NCBI GenBank assembly: GCA_023663025.1
Contig: JAMPIC010000002.1
Span: forward strand, 148,739-212,738
Length of the DNA: 64,000 bases
Direction: 5' to 3'
DNA from: Prevotella sp.
GTDB lineage: Bacteria; Bacillota; Clostridia; Oscillospirales; Ruminococcaceae
Position numbers and translations under genes: made by a program. A model generated the notes under the pieces. The model searched no databases, had not been told where the DNA came from, and saw nothing but the letters and a program-made list of their open reading frames with translations. Shown one piece after another: positions 32,696 to 42,581 of this stretch; the stretch's first letter is position 1; every line of letters starts with the position of its first letter.

Positions 32696-33895
32696 TTATT
32701 TTGAAATAAGAGCAAGAGTATCTCTCGCGATAAGCAGCTCCTCGTTTGTGGGAACTACCCAGACATCCACCTTTGAATCGGCGGTGGAAAGCTTTTTCAG
32801 CTCGCCGTGGACGGTCTTGTTAAGCTCGTTGTCGATTTTAATTCCAAAAAAGTCCATATCAGCGCAAACGCCCTCCCGGACTTCCGCAGCGTTCTCGCCG
32901 ATGCCGCCCGTGAACAGAACCGCGTCCAGACCGTTCATAGCCGCCGCATAAGAGCCGATGTACTTCTTGATCTCATAGATGAGCATATCGGAAACCAGCT
33001 TCGCACGCTTGTCGCCGTGGGCAGCCGCGCCGGAAATGTCCCTGTTGTCGGAGGAAACTCCCGAAACGCCCAGAAAACCCGATTTCTTGTTCATGTAGTC
33101 GCTCATTTCCTTGGTGGAAAAGCCATGCTTTTCGGCGACAAAAGTTACCGCCGAGGGGTCAACGCTGCCCGTTCTTGTGCCCATTACAACGCCGTCAAGA
33201 GGTGTGAAGCCCATGGACGTGTCAATAGATTTGCCGCCCTGAACCGCCGTAATGGACGAACCGTTGCCCAAATGGCAGGACACGATTTTCAAGTCCTTGA
33301 TGTCCTTGCCCATAGCCTCGGCGAGGGCGGCGGACACAAAGCGGTGGGAAGTGCCGTGGAAGCCGTATTTTCTAACGTGGTACTTCTCGTAATCCTCGTA
33401 GGGAAGTCCGTACATATAAGCCTTTTCGGGCATTGTCTGGTGGAAAGCCGTGTCGAAAACAACCACCTGGGGCACGTTCTCGGGGAGGACTTTTTTGCAC
33501 GCCCAAAGAGCCAAAGCGTGGGGGTGGTTATGTACGGGGGCGAGATCCTGCAAATCGTCGATCTGCTGAATAACCTCGTCGGTAACGAGTGTGGTTTTGT
33601 CAAAAATTTCCGCGCCCTGTACGATACGGTGACCTACAGCGGAGATCTCGTCCATTGACTTGATAACGGAAGCTTCGCCGGTCGTGAGGACTTCCACAAG
33701 CTTCTCGAAAGCCTCGGTGTGGGTGGGGAAATCGCAGTCCATGTCAACGGTTCTGCCGTCGTGGGTTTTGTGGGCGATATGACCGCCGATGCCGATCCTG
33801 TCGCAGTTTCCCTTGGCGATAACGCTCTCGTCGTCCATGTTCAGCAGCTGATATTTAAGTGAGGAGCTGCCCGCGTTTACTACAAGAATTAACAT
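32696..33895 (-). CDS. ackA: Acetate kinase
   Basis: A 399-residue enzyme that makes ATP and acetate from acetyl phosphate. It starts MLILVVNAGSSSLKYQ, the family N-terminal phosphate-binding signature. HGTSHRFVS, CHLGNGSS and GGIGENAAEVR are intact. The frame is open 66 codons upstream but without similarity; the ATG at 33895 has GAAAGG. No phosphotransacetylase gene is adjacent; it is a single-gene unit. Confidence 0.96.
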   Translation of the reverse strand: MLILVVNAGSSSLKYQLLNMDDESVIAKGNCDRIGIGGHIAHKTHDGRTVDMDCDFPTHTEAFEKLVEVLTTGEASVIKSMDEISAVGHRIVQGAEIFDKTTLVTDEVIQQIDDLQDLAPVHNHPHALALWACKKVLPENVPQVVVFDTAFHQTMPEKAYMYGLPYEDYEKYHVRKYGFHGTSHRFVSAALAEAMGKDIKDLKIVSCHLGNGSSITAVQGGKSIDTSMGFTPLDGVVMGTRTGSVDPSAVTFVAEKHGFSTKEMSDYMNKKSGFLGVSGVSSDNRDISGAAAHGDKRAKLVSDMLIYEIKKYIGSYAAAMNGLDAVLFTGGIGENAAEVREGVCADMDFFGIKIDNELNKTVHGELKKLSTADSKVDVWVVPTNEELLIARDTLALISK

Positions 33896-33938
33896 AATTA
33901 TCCAGACCTTTCTTTTTATATTAAAAATTTCCGAAAAT

Positions 33939-33967
33939 ATTATATCACTTTTCACAATAAAAATCAA
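33939..33967 (-). promoter_or_regulatory. Sigma-A promoter of ackA
   Basis: On the minus strand TTGATT, 17 bases, TATAAT. Confidence 0.7.
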
Positions 33968-34048
33968 GGGGAAATTGTATTTTTCGGCAATTTTTTGTAC
34001 ATCGCGGCAGACGCGGCAATTGTTTTTGCTCCTTTGGAAATAAAACGC

Positions 34049-34077
34049 TTGCCAAACGGAAATAAATATGGTATAAT
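34049..34077 (+). promoter_or_regulatory. Sigma-A promoter of tmcAL
   Basis: TTGCCA, 17 bases, TATAAT, divergent from the ackA promoter. Confidence 0.7.
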
Positions 34078-34119
34078 AAAAGAACTGTTGCATTTTGAAA
34101 AGCGGAGGAATTTAAACAA

Positions 34120-35328
34120 ATGAAAACATACGGAATTATCTGTGAATACAACCCGTTCCACAACGGTCACATTTACCAGATCGAGGAAACAAGGAAGCAG
34201 GGCGCGACCCATATCGTCGCCGTTATGAGCGGCAACTACGTCCAGAGGGGCGACGTCGCCATGTTCGATAAATTCGCAAGGGCAAAGACCGCCGTCAGCA
34301 ACGGCGCCGACCTTGTTGTGGAAATGCCCGTGGTCTACTCCCTGTCGAGCGCGAATTTCTTCGCCCGGGCGGGCGTGATGATGCTCGGTGCGCTGGGCTG
34401 CGTGGACGGCATTTCTTTCGGCAGCGAATGCGGAGACATGGAACTGCTCAAAAACGCGGCAATGGCGTCCATAAACGCTTCAAAGCCCGAAAAGATAAAG
34501 CCGCTGGTGGAGCAGGGAATGTCTTTCCCGCAGGCGATACAGCAGGCTATCGCGCTGGAGTACGGTCCCATAATAGCTTCGGTGTTCGATTCTCCCAACA
34601 ACACCCTTGCGGTGGAGTACCTTAAAGCGATAAAGCTGCTTAATCTGGAGTTCGAGACCTTTACCGTAAAGCGCAAGGGCGCGGAGCACGACAGTCCCGA
34701 CCCGTCGGAGGGCATTGCGAGCGCAAGCCTTATCCGCAGCATGATAGAGGACGGCGAGGATATCAGTCCCTATGTTCCGAAAGAGACCGCCGAGCTTGCA
34801 AAAGAGTACGAGGAAAAAGAGCTGCTGGCATATTTTGACAATCTGGAAAGAGAGCTGCTCTATGTGCTGCGCTCGATGATACCTCCCGCCATCGCGGAAT
34901 GTCCCGACGTAGACCCGTCTCTGGCGAACTTTATCTTCCGCGCGGGAATTGACGCGAAATCGCTGGACGAATTTTTAGAGATCGCCCGCACCAAAAGGTA
35001 TACACTGTCGAAAATCAGGAGAGTGCTGCTCAACCTCTATATAGGAACGAAAGCCTCCGACCTTATGATAATGCCGCCCTACGGCAGGATACTCGCGTTC
35101 AACGAAAGGGGAAGCGAGATACTGAAAGCCGCCAAGGAAAAATCAGAGGACAACAAGCTGGCTATCCCCTTCGATACGTCGCTTAAAGACATTATCGAGC
35201 TGAAACGTCCTCCCATAAGCAGATTTGCGGATATATCCAATAGGGCGACCAATCTCTACGGTCTCGCTTCAAGGACGATCCGTCCCTGCGCCGAGGATTT
35301 CACCGCAAAGATCGAGATGCAGAAATAA
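34120..35328 (+). CDS. tmcAL: tRNA(Met) cytidine acetate ligase
   Basis: A 402-residue nucleotidyltransferase-fold protein (YlbM family). The N-terminus GIICEYNPFHNGHIYQ holds the HxGH-like adenylate motif (HNGH), and SGNYVQRGD is the second family signature. TmcAL activates acetate with ATP and acetylates the wobble cytidine of elongator tRNA-Met. It sits divergently next to ackA, whose product acetate is its substrate; this may be coincidence. GGAGG precedes the ATG. Confidence 0.92.
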   Translation: MKTYGIICEYNPFHNGHIYQIEETRKQGATHIVAVMSGNYVQRGDVAMFDKFARAKTAVSNGADLVVEMPVVYSLSSANFFARAGVMMLGALGCVDGISFGSECGDMELLKNAAMASINASKPEKIKPLVEQGMSFPQAIQQAIALEYGPIIASVFDSPNNTLAVEYLKAIKLLNLEFETFTVKRKGAEHDSPDPSEGIASASLIRSMIEDGEDISPYVPKETAELAKEYEEKELLAYFDNLERELLYVLRSMIPPAIAECPDVDPSLANFIFRAGIDAKSLDEFLEIARTKRYTLSKIRRVLLNLYIGTKASDLMIMPPYGRILAFNERGSEILKAAKEKSEDNKLAIPFDTSLKDIIELKRPPISRFADISNRATNLYGLASRTIRPCAEDFTAKIEMQK

Positions 35329-35436
35329 TTTACAGCATTTGTAACTTAATTACAATATTTCTTTCATTTGTAACCTTTTGACATTGTTTTTTCGCATTTC
35401 GTCATAAAATTGTAATATTTTTCGTTGAAAAAGCTA

Positions 35437-35465
35437 TTGCCAAAACAGAAAAAATATTGTATACT
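35437..35465 (+). promoter_or_regulatory. Sigma-A promoter of the tyrosine-rich protein gene
   Basis: TTGCCA, 17 bases, TATACT, leaving a ~75-base leader with a small hairpin (tgcctt/aaggca). Confidence 0.6.
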
Positions 35466-35543
35466 TGTAAGTAAGCAAAATTTATTTTTCGCAGTAACTG
35501 CCTTAAAAAGGCATGAAAACCAATTTGCAAAGGAGATTTTAAA

Positions 35544-37088
35544 ATGAAAAAGAAAACCTTAGGAAGAGTTGCCGCGGCAAGTCTGGCAGCTATGACCGCC
35601 GTTTCCGCCATGGGCATCACCGCAAGCGCCGATATCGGATACGATACCAATGGCAGAATTAACGGTACCGTTTATCAGGTAACCACAACCACAGGCGGCG
35701 GAACCGACGCCAACGGAGTTCCCATTCGTCCGACCACAACCACCAAATACTATATCAACCAGAGCAGCATACCCCAGGGCTCAAGCTTCACTACCGTAAA
35801 CGTTACCTCCGCTTTCGGATACGGATCAAGCGTTTACGTTAAGGACGGCGTGATCTCCACAACAAGCACCGCCGGCGCTACCGCTCTGACAACCACAACT
35901 GTGGGTCAGAGTACAACTCCCAGCTACGGCTACAGCTACCAGTACGCTTCAAGCACAAACAATATCTATTACGGATCGAACGGCAAATACTACCCCAATC
36001 TTTCCAGCCTGTACGCAGCCGGCACTACGCTTGCCAATACATACACCAAGCCCGAACAGCTTACATATCAGGCTGTTCTGAACAGCTCGGCTACAAATGT
36101 CGTTTACTTTGACCTTGATACAGGTTCATTCATTGCCGACGCTCCCGCAGGTTCAAACTGCGTTCAGATTCTGGGCTACTCCAGCAACTATGACTATTAC
36201 TACAACACCAAGCCCAGCAACTACGATACATACGACGTATACCAGGTAGGCGGCGTATACTATCCTACTCTCAGCTCTGCGCTTTCCGCGGCAGGCAACA
36301 ACTATAACCTCATCACAAAAATCTACGACTACAGCAGACCTCAGACAAACTACTTCAGCAAGGTTACCGGCAAGTACTACACAACATATGCCGACGCTCT
36401 CAGCGCTTCAAGAAACAGCGCTTCCAATGTTTACACTTTCAGCTACTACAGCAGCGACTATTACTATGACGACGGTTACTACTACGGAGATCCCTACTAC
36501 TATTACTGGCTCCGCAACCGTACCGCCAAGACCGATGACACAACAAGCTCCTCGAGCGACACAACCACGGCTTCCGTAGGCAACAGAAAGGGCTGGACAG
36601 CTGTTTCCAAGTATCTTTCCTCTCTCAAGAGCGGCTCAAGCGTAAGCGTTAGCATGAACAACGAAACAACTATCCCCTCTTCCGTAACCACTGCTCTGAA
36701 GGGCAAGAATATTACCGCTAAGTTCGTTCTCAAGAACGGCGTTACATTCACTATCAACGGCAAAGATATCTCCTCGGCTTCTTCCATTGATATTGACACA
36801 ACCTACAACACCAAGATGATCCCCACCAAGCTCATCAAGGCGGCTTACAAGAAGAACAACGCCGTAAGCAACGCTCAGATCACTATCAGCGGCGGCTCGT
36901 TCGGCACCGACGCGGACGTTACAGTTAAGTTTGCCACCAAGCGCGCAGGCTGCACAGCTAAGCTTTACCGCTACAATTCTTCGAGAGAAACCCTTTCCCT
37001 CGTCTCCACAGCTAAGGTTCAGAGCACAGGTAAGTGTACTTTCGGCGACGTGGACAAGGGCGGTAACTTCGTTATCATACTTTCTTAA
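35544..37088 (+). CDS. Secreted tyrosine-rich repeat protein, unknown
   Basis: A 514-residue secreted protein. A signal peptide (MKKKTLGRVAAASLAAMTA) ends near ITASA-D31. The middle (~135-330) is extraordinarily rich in Tyr, Ser and Asn. It contains three ~45-residue repeats centred on GKYYPNLSSLYAAG, GVYYPTLSSALSAAG and GKYYTTYADALSAS. The C-terminal ~150 residues form a separate beta-rich domain (FVLKNGVTFTINGKDI; FATKRAGCTAKLYRY). No membrane anchor or sorting signal is present. AAAGGAG precedes the start. Neither domain is a family I can name; a wall-associated or matrix protein is plausible. Confidence 0.8.
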   Translation: MKKKTLGRVAAASLAAMTAVSAMGITASADIGYDTNGRINGTVYQVTTTTGGGTDANGVPIRPTTTTKYYINQSSIPQGSSFTTVNVTSAFGYGSSVYVKDGVISTTSTAGATALTTTTVGQSTTPSYGYSYQYASSTNNIYYGSNGKYYPNLSSLYAAGTTLANTYTKPEQLTYQAVLNSSATNVVYFDLDTGSFIADAPAGSNCVQILGYSSNYDYYYNTKPSNYDTYDVYQVGGVYYPTLSSALSAAGNNYNLITKIYDYSRPQTNYFSKVTGKYYTTYADALSASRNSASNVYTFSYYSSDYYYDDGYYYGDPYYYYWLRNRTAKTDDTTSSSSDTTTASVGNRKGWTAVSKYLSSLKSGSSVSVSMNNETTIPSSVTTALKGKNITAKFVLKNGVTFTINGKDISSASSIDIDTTYNTKMIPTKLIKAAYKKNNAVSNAQITISGGSFGTDADVTVKFATKRAGCTAKLYRYNSSRETLSLVSTAKVQSTGKCTFGDVDKGGNFVIILS

Positions 37089-37098
37089 CAAAAAGTTC

Positions 37099-37127
37099 TT
37101 GACATAAGACGTTTTTTGTGGTATAAT
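37099..37127 (+). promoter_or_regulatory. Sigma-A promoter of rpmE
   Basis: Perfect TTGACA, 17 bases, TATAAT, fitting a highly expressed ribosomal gene. Confidence 0.85.
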
Positions 37128-37224
37128 TCATTACCGTAAGTGATTAGGTAGCACTACTGTCCGGTATGTTGTGATGGGCTGCTATGCGATCATAACTAAA
37201 TTGGAAAGAAATGAGGTGCTGACC

Positions 37225-37428
37225 ATGAAGCAGGGTATTCATCCCGACTACAAGGAGACTACTATCACCTGCGCTTGCGGCAACGTTATCAAGACCCGTT
37301 CCACAAAGGAGAACATCAGGGTCGAGATTTGTTCCAAGTGTCACCCGTTCTACACAGGCAAGCAGAAGCTTGTTGACACCGGCGGACGTGTTGACCGTTT
37401 CAAAAAGCGTTTCGGTATGGATAAGTGA
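37225..37428 (+). CDS. rpmE: Ribosomal protein bL31, zinc-binding type
   Basis: A 67-residue large-subunit protein, MKQGIHPDY at the N-terminus. The zinc ligands are Cys16, Cys18, Cys36 and Cys39 (CAC, CSKC), so it is the C+ form rather than the zinc-independent paralogue. The ATG at 37225 follows GAGGTG. It has its own promoter and terminator. Confidence 0.96.
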   Translation: MKQGIHPDYKETTITCACGNVIKTRSTKENIRVEICSKCHPFYTGKQKLVDTGGRVDRFKKRFGMDK

Positions 37429-37433
37429 TCCCG

Positions 37434-37468
37434 CAAGCCTGCGTAAGCTTTTACGCAGGCTTGTTTTT
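37434..37468 (+). terminator. Terminator of rpmE
   Basis: A 13-bp stem (caagcctgcgtaa/ttacgcaggcttg), 4-base loop, then TTTTT. Confidence 0.9.
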
Positions 37469-37492
37469 CTGTAAATGAAAGGAACGGTACTG

Positions 37493-38119
37493 ATGAGCGG
37501 CGACTATTCTACCGTCAAAGGTTCGGCGGAGGCTTCTTTTATTGAAAAAAAATCCGAATTTATCGGATACGTCAGGCACGCGGAAACCGAGGAGGAAGCG
37601 GTGAGCTTCATCAACGAGATACGCGCGTCCCACAGGAAAGCCAGACACAATGTGTACGCGTACATTCTCCGCGAGGGAAATACTTCCAGATATTCCGACG
37701 ACGGCGAACCGCAGGGTACGGCGGGAGTTCCGGTGCTTGAGGTGCTCCGCAAGGAGGGGCTGACCGATGTGTGCTGCGTGGTAACAAGGTACTTCGGAGG
37801 AATACTTCTCGGCGGCGGAGGTCTTGTGCGGGCGTATTCCCACAGCGCGAAAATTGCCGTTGACGCTGCGGAAAAGCTTGTTATGTGCCTTTGCCGCCCC
37901 GTAACGGTCACAGCGGACTACAATCTGTACGGCAAGATCGCCTATGCGCTTCCCGAGTTTGAGGTAAAGCTTCTGGACACGGATTACGCCGAAAATGTTA
38001 CGGTAAAAATGCTTGTAAAAAAGGATATGCTGTCACCGCTTATCGAAAAGCTTACAGATGTTGCCAACGGGAAAATTTCTATAGTGCAAGGCGACGAATA
38101 TTATGACAATTTCGCTTAA
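37493..38119 (+). CDS. YigZ/IMPACT family protein
   Basis: A 208-residue UPF0029 protein. The N-terminal IMPACT domain has the signature SRYSDDGEPQGTAGVPVL and VVTRYFGGILLGGGGLVRAYS; the C-terminal domain is DUF1949-like. ATG 37493 follows GAAAGGA; an in-frame ATG at 37475 lies inside the rpmE terminator tail and lacks a site. The bacterial function is not settled. Confidence 0.92.
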   Translation: MSGDYSTVKGSAEASFIEKKSEFIGYVRHAETEEEAVSFINEIRASHRKARHNVYAYILREGNTSRYSDDGEPQGTAGVPVLEVLRKEGLTDVCCVVTRYFGGILLGGGGLVRAYSHSAKIAVDAAEKLVMCLCRPVTVTADYNLYGKIAYALPEFEVKLLDTDYAENVTVKMLVKKDMLSPLIEKLTDVANGKISIVQGDEYYDNFA

Positions 38120-38237
38120 TATTTTGTGAATTGCTACAAACTTCACGTCAAAAAGAGGTTTATTTTCCACGAAAATTGTATATATAAGTAGATATCAAAT
38201 CTATGCGCAATGCGCAGACCGGTAAGGAGGCGTCAAT

Positions 38238-39230
38238 ATGACAATACGCGAACAAACGGAGATAACGGAGCTTGGCATACTGTGCGAGGACGCCTGCACT
38301 TCAAAGGGGACGGGCAGACGCGTCCGCAGCGAGCCGAAATGCCCGATCAGGACAGAGTTTCAGCGGGACAGGGACAGGATACTTCACTGCAATTCGTTCA
38401 GACGGCTGAAGCAAAAAACCCAGGTTTTCCTCTCCCCCGTCGGCGACCACTACAGAACCCGCCTTACTCACACCCTTGAGGTGTCCCAGATCGCGAGGAC
38501 TGTCGCAAGGGCGTTCAGGCTCAACGAGGATCTGACCGAAGCCATCGCTCTCGGACACGACCTGGGACACACCCCTTTCGGGCACTCCGGCGAGGATATC
38601 CTCAACGAAATATGTCCCTACGGCTTCAAGCATTATCTGCAAAGCGTCCGCGTGGTGGACTATATCGAAAAGGACGGCGAGGGACTTAATCTTACATACG
38701 AGGTCAAGAACGGCATCGCCTGCCACACAAACAAAGTGGCGGTCACAAAAGAGGGTTATATCGTCCGTCTTGCGGACAAGATCGCCTACATCAACCATGA
38801 CATCGACGATTCTATACGGGCGGGAATGCTCCGCGAGGAGGATTTGCCCAAGTCCGCAACCGATATTCTCGGCAGCAGCAAAAGTCAACGTATCACCACG
38901 CTGATAACGTCCATAATCGAAAACGGTGTGGCTGATATCCGTATGAGCGACGAGGTGAAAAAAGCTCACGACGAGCTGAGGTCGTTTCTGTTCACGAACA
39001 TATACAAAAATTCCGCGGCAAAAGCCGAGGAAACCAAAGCAAAAGCCATGATCGAGCGGCTCTATATGTACTTCCTGAGAAATCCCGACAAGCTGCCCGA
39101 CGAATATAAAAAAATCATGGCAAAATTTGACAAAGACAGAGCCGTCTGCGACTATATCGCGGGCATGACCGACGTTTATTCGGTAAACCTCTATAACGAA
39201 CTGTTCATACCGAAAGGCTGGAAAAAATAA
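38238..39230 (+). CDS. dgt: dGTPase-like HD-domain triphosphohydrolase
   Basis: A 330-residue HD-domain protein of the dGTP triphosphohydrolase family. Metal and active-site residues are His78 (RTRLTHTLEV) and His107-Asp108 (LGHDLGHTPFGH). Family enzymes hydrolyse dNTPs to nucleoside and triphosphate. AAGGAGG precedes the ATG. The stop codon shares a base with the dnaG start, so it is the first gene of dgt-dnaG-rpoD, linking nucleotide pools to replication priming. Confidence 0.9.
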   Translation: MTIREQTEITELGILCEDACTSKGTGRRVRSEPKCPIRTEFQRDRDRILHCNSFRRLKQKTQVFLSPVGDHYRTRLTHTLEVSQIARTVARAFRLNEDLTEAIALGHDLGHTPFGHSGEDILNEICPYGFKHYLQSVRVVDYIEKDGEGLNLTYEVKNGIACHTNKVAVTKEGYIVRLADKIAYINHDIDDSIRAGMLREEDLPKSATDILGSSKSQRITTLITSIIENGVADIRMSDEVKKAHDELRSFLFTNIYKNSAAKAEETKAKAMIERLYMYFLRNPDKLPDEYKKIMAKFDKDRAVCDYIAGMTDVYSVNLYNELFIPKGWKK

Positions 39231-40975
39231 TGGCGTTCCCCGAACTGTTCATTCAGGAGCTTAAACAAAATAATCCCATCGACAGCGTGATGTCCTCATA
39301 TGTCAGCCTGATACGGCGCGGCAGGGGCTGCGTGTGCCTTTGCCCCTTTCACTCGGAGAAATCGCCGTCCTGCACCCTTTATCTTGACAACAACAGCTTC
39401 TACTGCTTCGGCTGCGGCGCGGGCGGGGACGTTATCACCTTTATAATGAAAATCGAAAACCTCGGCTATGTTGAGGCGATCAAGTTCCTTGCCGAACGGG
39501 CGGGAATGGCTATGCCCGAGGACGCGAAAAACAACGAAAGCTCCCGCATAAAAACCCGCATACTGGAGATCAACCGCACTGCCGCAAGATATTTTTTCGA
39601 CACGCTTACCCGTTCTCCCGACGGGGAAAAGGGGAGACGTTATTTCGCCGAACGGCAGCTCTCGGCGGCGACGATCACCAAATACGGATTGGGATATGCT
39701 CCGAACAGCTGGTACGGGCTGGCAAATCACCTGCGCTCCAAAGGCTTCGGCGACGAGGAAATTATTTCCGCTTTTCTCTGCGGACGGGGCAAAAACGGCG
39801 GCGTTTTCGATATTTTCCGGGATCGGGTCATGTTCCCCATAATCGACCTGCGCGGCAACGTCGTCGCTTTCGGAGGACGGACTGTCGACGGGGACGGTCC
39901 CAAATATCTGAACAGCTCGGACACGCCCGTATTCAAGAAAAGCCGCAACCTTTTCTCGCTGAACTTTGCAAAAAAGTCCGAGGAGAAATGGCTTATCCTT
40001 GCGGAGGGGTACATGGACGTTATCGCCATTAATCAGGCGGGATTTGAAAACGTGGTGGCGACCTTGGGTACGGCTCTCACTCAGGAACAGGCGCGGCTCA
40101 TGTCCCAGTACGCGGAGGAAATAATCATCGCTTACGACTCGGACGGTGCGGGACAGAACGCCACTCACAAGGCGATAAATCTTCTTTCCGAGGTGGGACT
40201 GCGCACCAAAATTATCCGTATGGAGGGAGCGAAAGACCCGGACGAGTACATAAAAAAATTCGGCGCACTGCGGTTCAAGCAGCTTCTGGACAAGTCGGGC
40301 GGCGCGATAGAATTCGAGCTTGAAAAGTGCCGCGCAGGACTTGACGCAAACACGGACGAGGGCAGGATCGAGTACTTGAAACGGTGCGTAAACGTTTTGG
40401 CGGACGTTACTTCCCCCATCGAGCGGGAGGTCTACGCGGGCAGGCTTGCGGAGGCGAACAGGGTCAACAAGGAAATGATCGTCCAGCAGATAAACGGCGT
40501 CGTCAAAAAAAGGATAAATCAATCCAAAAACAAGGAATGGACGGAGATACGGACTTTCCAAAAACAGATGAGGAGCAATCCCGATTCCTACCGCAAGCCG
40601 AAGGAATACAAGGCGGAGATCGGCATAATTTCCTATCTGGCGGCAAATCCCGACGAGGCGGACGATATTTCTTCACGAATCGCTCCGGAACAGTTTGCGA
40701 CGGATTTCAACAAAAAAGTCTACGCCGTCATGCTCGAAAAAATAAAAAATTCGGAGTTTTCGGATATTCTTTCGCTGCAAAGTGAATTTAGCGCCGATGA
40801 AATGGGTAAAATAACCGAGATTGAAGTCAATAGCAAAGATGTAAACATTAATAAAACTGCCGTTGATGATTTTATTAACATTCTTACAAATTCAGCCGAC
40901 AATTCGGCGGACGTTAAGAATATGTCAAACGACGATTTTTTAAAATATATTCAGAACCTTAAAAGCAAGAAGTAG
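39230..40975 (+). CDS. dnaG: DNA primase
   Basis: A 581-residue primase. The N-terminal zinc finger has Cys38, His41, Cys59 and Cys62 (CPFH, CFGC). The catalytic core and TOPRIM domain contain [12 protein letters not shown] and [12 protein letters not shown]. The C-terminal helicase-interaction domain (~440-581) is present, ending in a Lys-rich tail. It precedes rpoD by 14 bases; rpsU, the usual first gene of this operon, is absent here. Confidence 0.95.
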   Translation: MAFPELFIQELKQNNPIDSVMSSYVSLIRRGRGCVCLCPFHSEKSPSCTLYLDNNSFYCFGCGAGGDVITFIMKIENLGYVEAIKFLAERAGMAMPEDAKNNESSRIKTRILEINRTAARYFFDTLTRSPDGEKGRRYFAERQLSAATITKYGLGYAPNSWYGLANHLRSKGFGDEEIISAFLCGRGKNGGVFDIFRDRVMFPIIDLRGNVVAFGGRTVDGDGPKYLNSSDTPVFKKSRNLFSLNFAKKSEEKWLILAEGYMDVIAINQAGFENVVATLGTALTQEQARLMSQYAEEIIIAYDSDGAGQNATHKAINLLSEVGLRTKIIRMEGAKDPDEYIKKFGALRFKQLLDKSGGAIEFELEKCRAGLDANTDEGRIEYLKRCVNVLADVTSPIEREVYAGRLAEANRVNKEMIVQQINGVVKKRINQSKNKEWTEIRTFQKQMRSNPDSYRKPKEYKAEIGIISYLAANPDEADDISSRIAPEQFATDFNKKVYAVMLEKIKNSEFSDILSLQSEFSADEMGKITEIEVNSKDVNINKTAVDDFINILTNSADNSADVKNMSNDDFLKYIQNLKSKK

Positions 40976-40989
40976 AAAGGATGACCCTT

Positions 40990-42069
40990 ATGTCAAGCAA
41001 TAAACGGACTATCGAAAGCCTTATGGAACAGGGCAAAGCAAACGGCAAGCTGTCCGCAAAGGAGATAACGGACGTGCTGGAAGAGCTGGAGTACGACGTT
41101 GACCAGATGGAGGCGTTTTACGACAACTGCTCAAATCTCAACATCGAGGTAATCGAGGATTTCAGCATAGACAGCGACCTGTCCATTCCTCTGGACGCCA
41201 CGGCTGACGATCTGGAGCTTTCCCTCTCCACGGAGGGCATCGCCATAGACGACCCTGTTAAAATTTACCTTAAAGAAATAGGACGGGTTCCCCTGCTCAC
41301 AGCCGAGGAGGAGATCGAGCTTGCGGAGCGTATGGCTCAGGGCGATATAAAGGCGAGAAAACGCCTTGCCGAGGCTAACCTCCGTTTAGTGGTATCAATC
41401 GCCAAACGCTATGTGGGACGGGGTATGCAGTTCCTCGACCTTATTCAGGAGGGCAATTTAGGTCTTATCAAGGCGGTGGAAAAGTTCGACCACACCAAAG
41501 GCTTCAAGTTTTCCACATACGCCACATGGTGGATAAGACAGGCTATCACAAGGGCGATCGCCGATCAGGCAAGGACGATACGCATTCCCGTGCATATGGT
41601 GGAAACTATTACCAAGGTTAAAAAGGCTTCCAGTCAGCTTCTGCACCAGAACGGTCACGACCCTTCCCCCGAGGAGATCGCCGAGTTCACGGAAATGCCC
41701 GTGGAACGCGTCCGCGAGATAATGCGCATTGCGCAGGATCCCGTATCCCTTGAAACGCCTATCGGCGAGGAGGAGGACAGCCATTTGGGTGACTTCATTC
41801 CCGACGACGACGCGCCCGCTCCTGCGGAAGCCGCTTCGCTTATCCTGCTGAAGGAGCAGCTGGGCGAGGTGCTTTCCACGCTTACCGAACGGGAGGAAAA
41901 AGTCCTCAGACTGCGCTTCGGTCTGGAGGACGGCAGAAGCCGCACTTTGGAGGAAGTCGGCAAGGAGTTTAACGTTACCCGCGAACGTATCCGCCAGATC
42001 GAAGCAAAAGCTCTCAGAAAGCTTAGACATCCCAGCAGAAGCAAAAAGGTCAAGGACTTCCTCGATTAA
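40990..42069 (+). CDS. rpoD: Primary sigma factor RpoD/SigA
   Basis: A 359-residue vegetative sigma factor. Region 1.1 is short; region 1.2 begins [11 protein letters not shown]; region 2 contains the [18 protein letters not shown] and [12 protein letters not shown] core; region 4 ends in [20 protein letters not shown]. The second ATG (40990) has better spacing from GAAAGGATG than the first (40981). Its promoter specificity agrees with the many TTGACA/TATAAT promoters in this window. Confidence 0.96.
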   Translation: MSSNKRTIESLMEQGKANGKLSAKEITDVLEELEYDVDQMEAFYDNCSNLNIEVIEDFSIDSDLSIPLDATADDLELSLSTEGIAIDDPVKIYLKEIGRVPLLTAEEEIELAERMAQGDIKARKRLAEANLRLVVSIAKRYVGRGMQFLDLIQEGNLGLIKAVEKFDHTKGFKFSTYATWWIRQAITRAIADQARTIRIPVHMVETITKVKKASSQLLHQNGHDPSPEEIAEFTEMPVERVREIMRIAQDPVSLETPIGEEEDSHLGDFIPDDDAPAPAEAASLILLKEQLGEVLSTLTEREEKVLRLRFGLEDGRSRTLEEVGKEFNVTRERIRQIEAKALRKLRHPSRSKKVKDFLD

Positions 42070-42131
42070 GTTTAATCCACACGGAAAGGAGTATTTTCGC
42101 CGCGGTCAGGCGCGGCTGAAATGTCAATTTT

Positions 42132-42533
42132 ATGCAGATCACCTTAGAGTCCGATTACGCCGTAAGAATTGTCGGCTGTCTTGCCGAAACGGGACGGCGT
42201 ATGGACGCAAAAGCAATTTCCGAAAAAACCTGCGTCTCGCTGAGATTTTCGCTGAAGATCCTGCGCAAGCTTGTGGCAAGCGGGATCGTCAAGTCCTTTA
42301 AGGGCGCTCAAGGAGGCTACGAGCTTGCGAAGAAGCCGGCGGATATCTCACTGAAGGACGTTATTGAAACGGTCGAGGGAAAATACTGTCTGAGCAGATG
42401 CCTTACCGACGAACACGAATGCAGCCGCGGAATGTCGGGAATATGCAGTTTCCAAAAGGTATACGGCGAGATATCTGCGGAAGTAGAAAAAAAACTTGCT
42501 TATTACACATTTGATATGCTCATCAATACATAA
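42132..42533 (+). CDS. Second Rrf2-family regulator
   Basis: A 133-residue Rrf2 protein. The winged-helix domain starts MQITLESDYAVRIV, the wing is GAQGGYEL, and a cysteine set lies at KYCLSRCLTDEHECSRG with a further Cys in GICSF. Residue choice differs from the first Rrf2 protein at 2871, so the two likely sense different signals. The ATG lacks a good ribosome binding site, though GGAG lies further upstream. It follows rpoD by 62 bases and may be read through from it. Confidence 0.85.
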   Translation: MQITLESDYAVRIVGCLAETGRRMDAKAISEKTCVSLRFSLKILRKLVASGIVKSFKGAQGGYELAKKPADISLKDVIETVEGKYCLSRCLTDEHECSRGMSGICSFQKVYGEISAEVEKKLAYYTFDMLINT

Positions 42534-42535
42534 AC

Positions 42536-42570
42536 AAAGAGGATAGAACGACTTGTTCTATCCTCTTTGT
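42536..42570. terminator. Bidirectional terminator between Rrf2 and FecR/InlB genes
   Basis: A perfect 15-bp stem (caaagaggatagaac/gttctatcctctttg), 5-base loop, with T-rich sequence on the plus side. Confidence 0.88.
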
Positions 42571-42581
42571 ATTGTTTTTTG

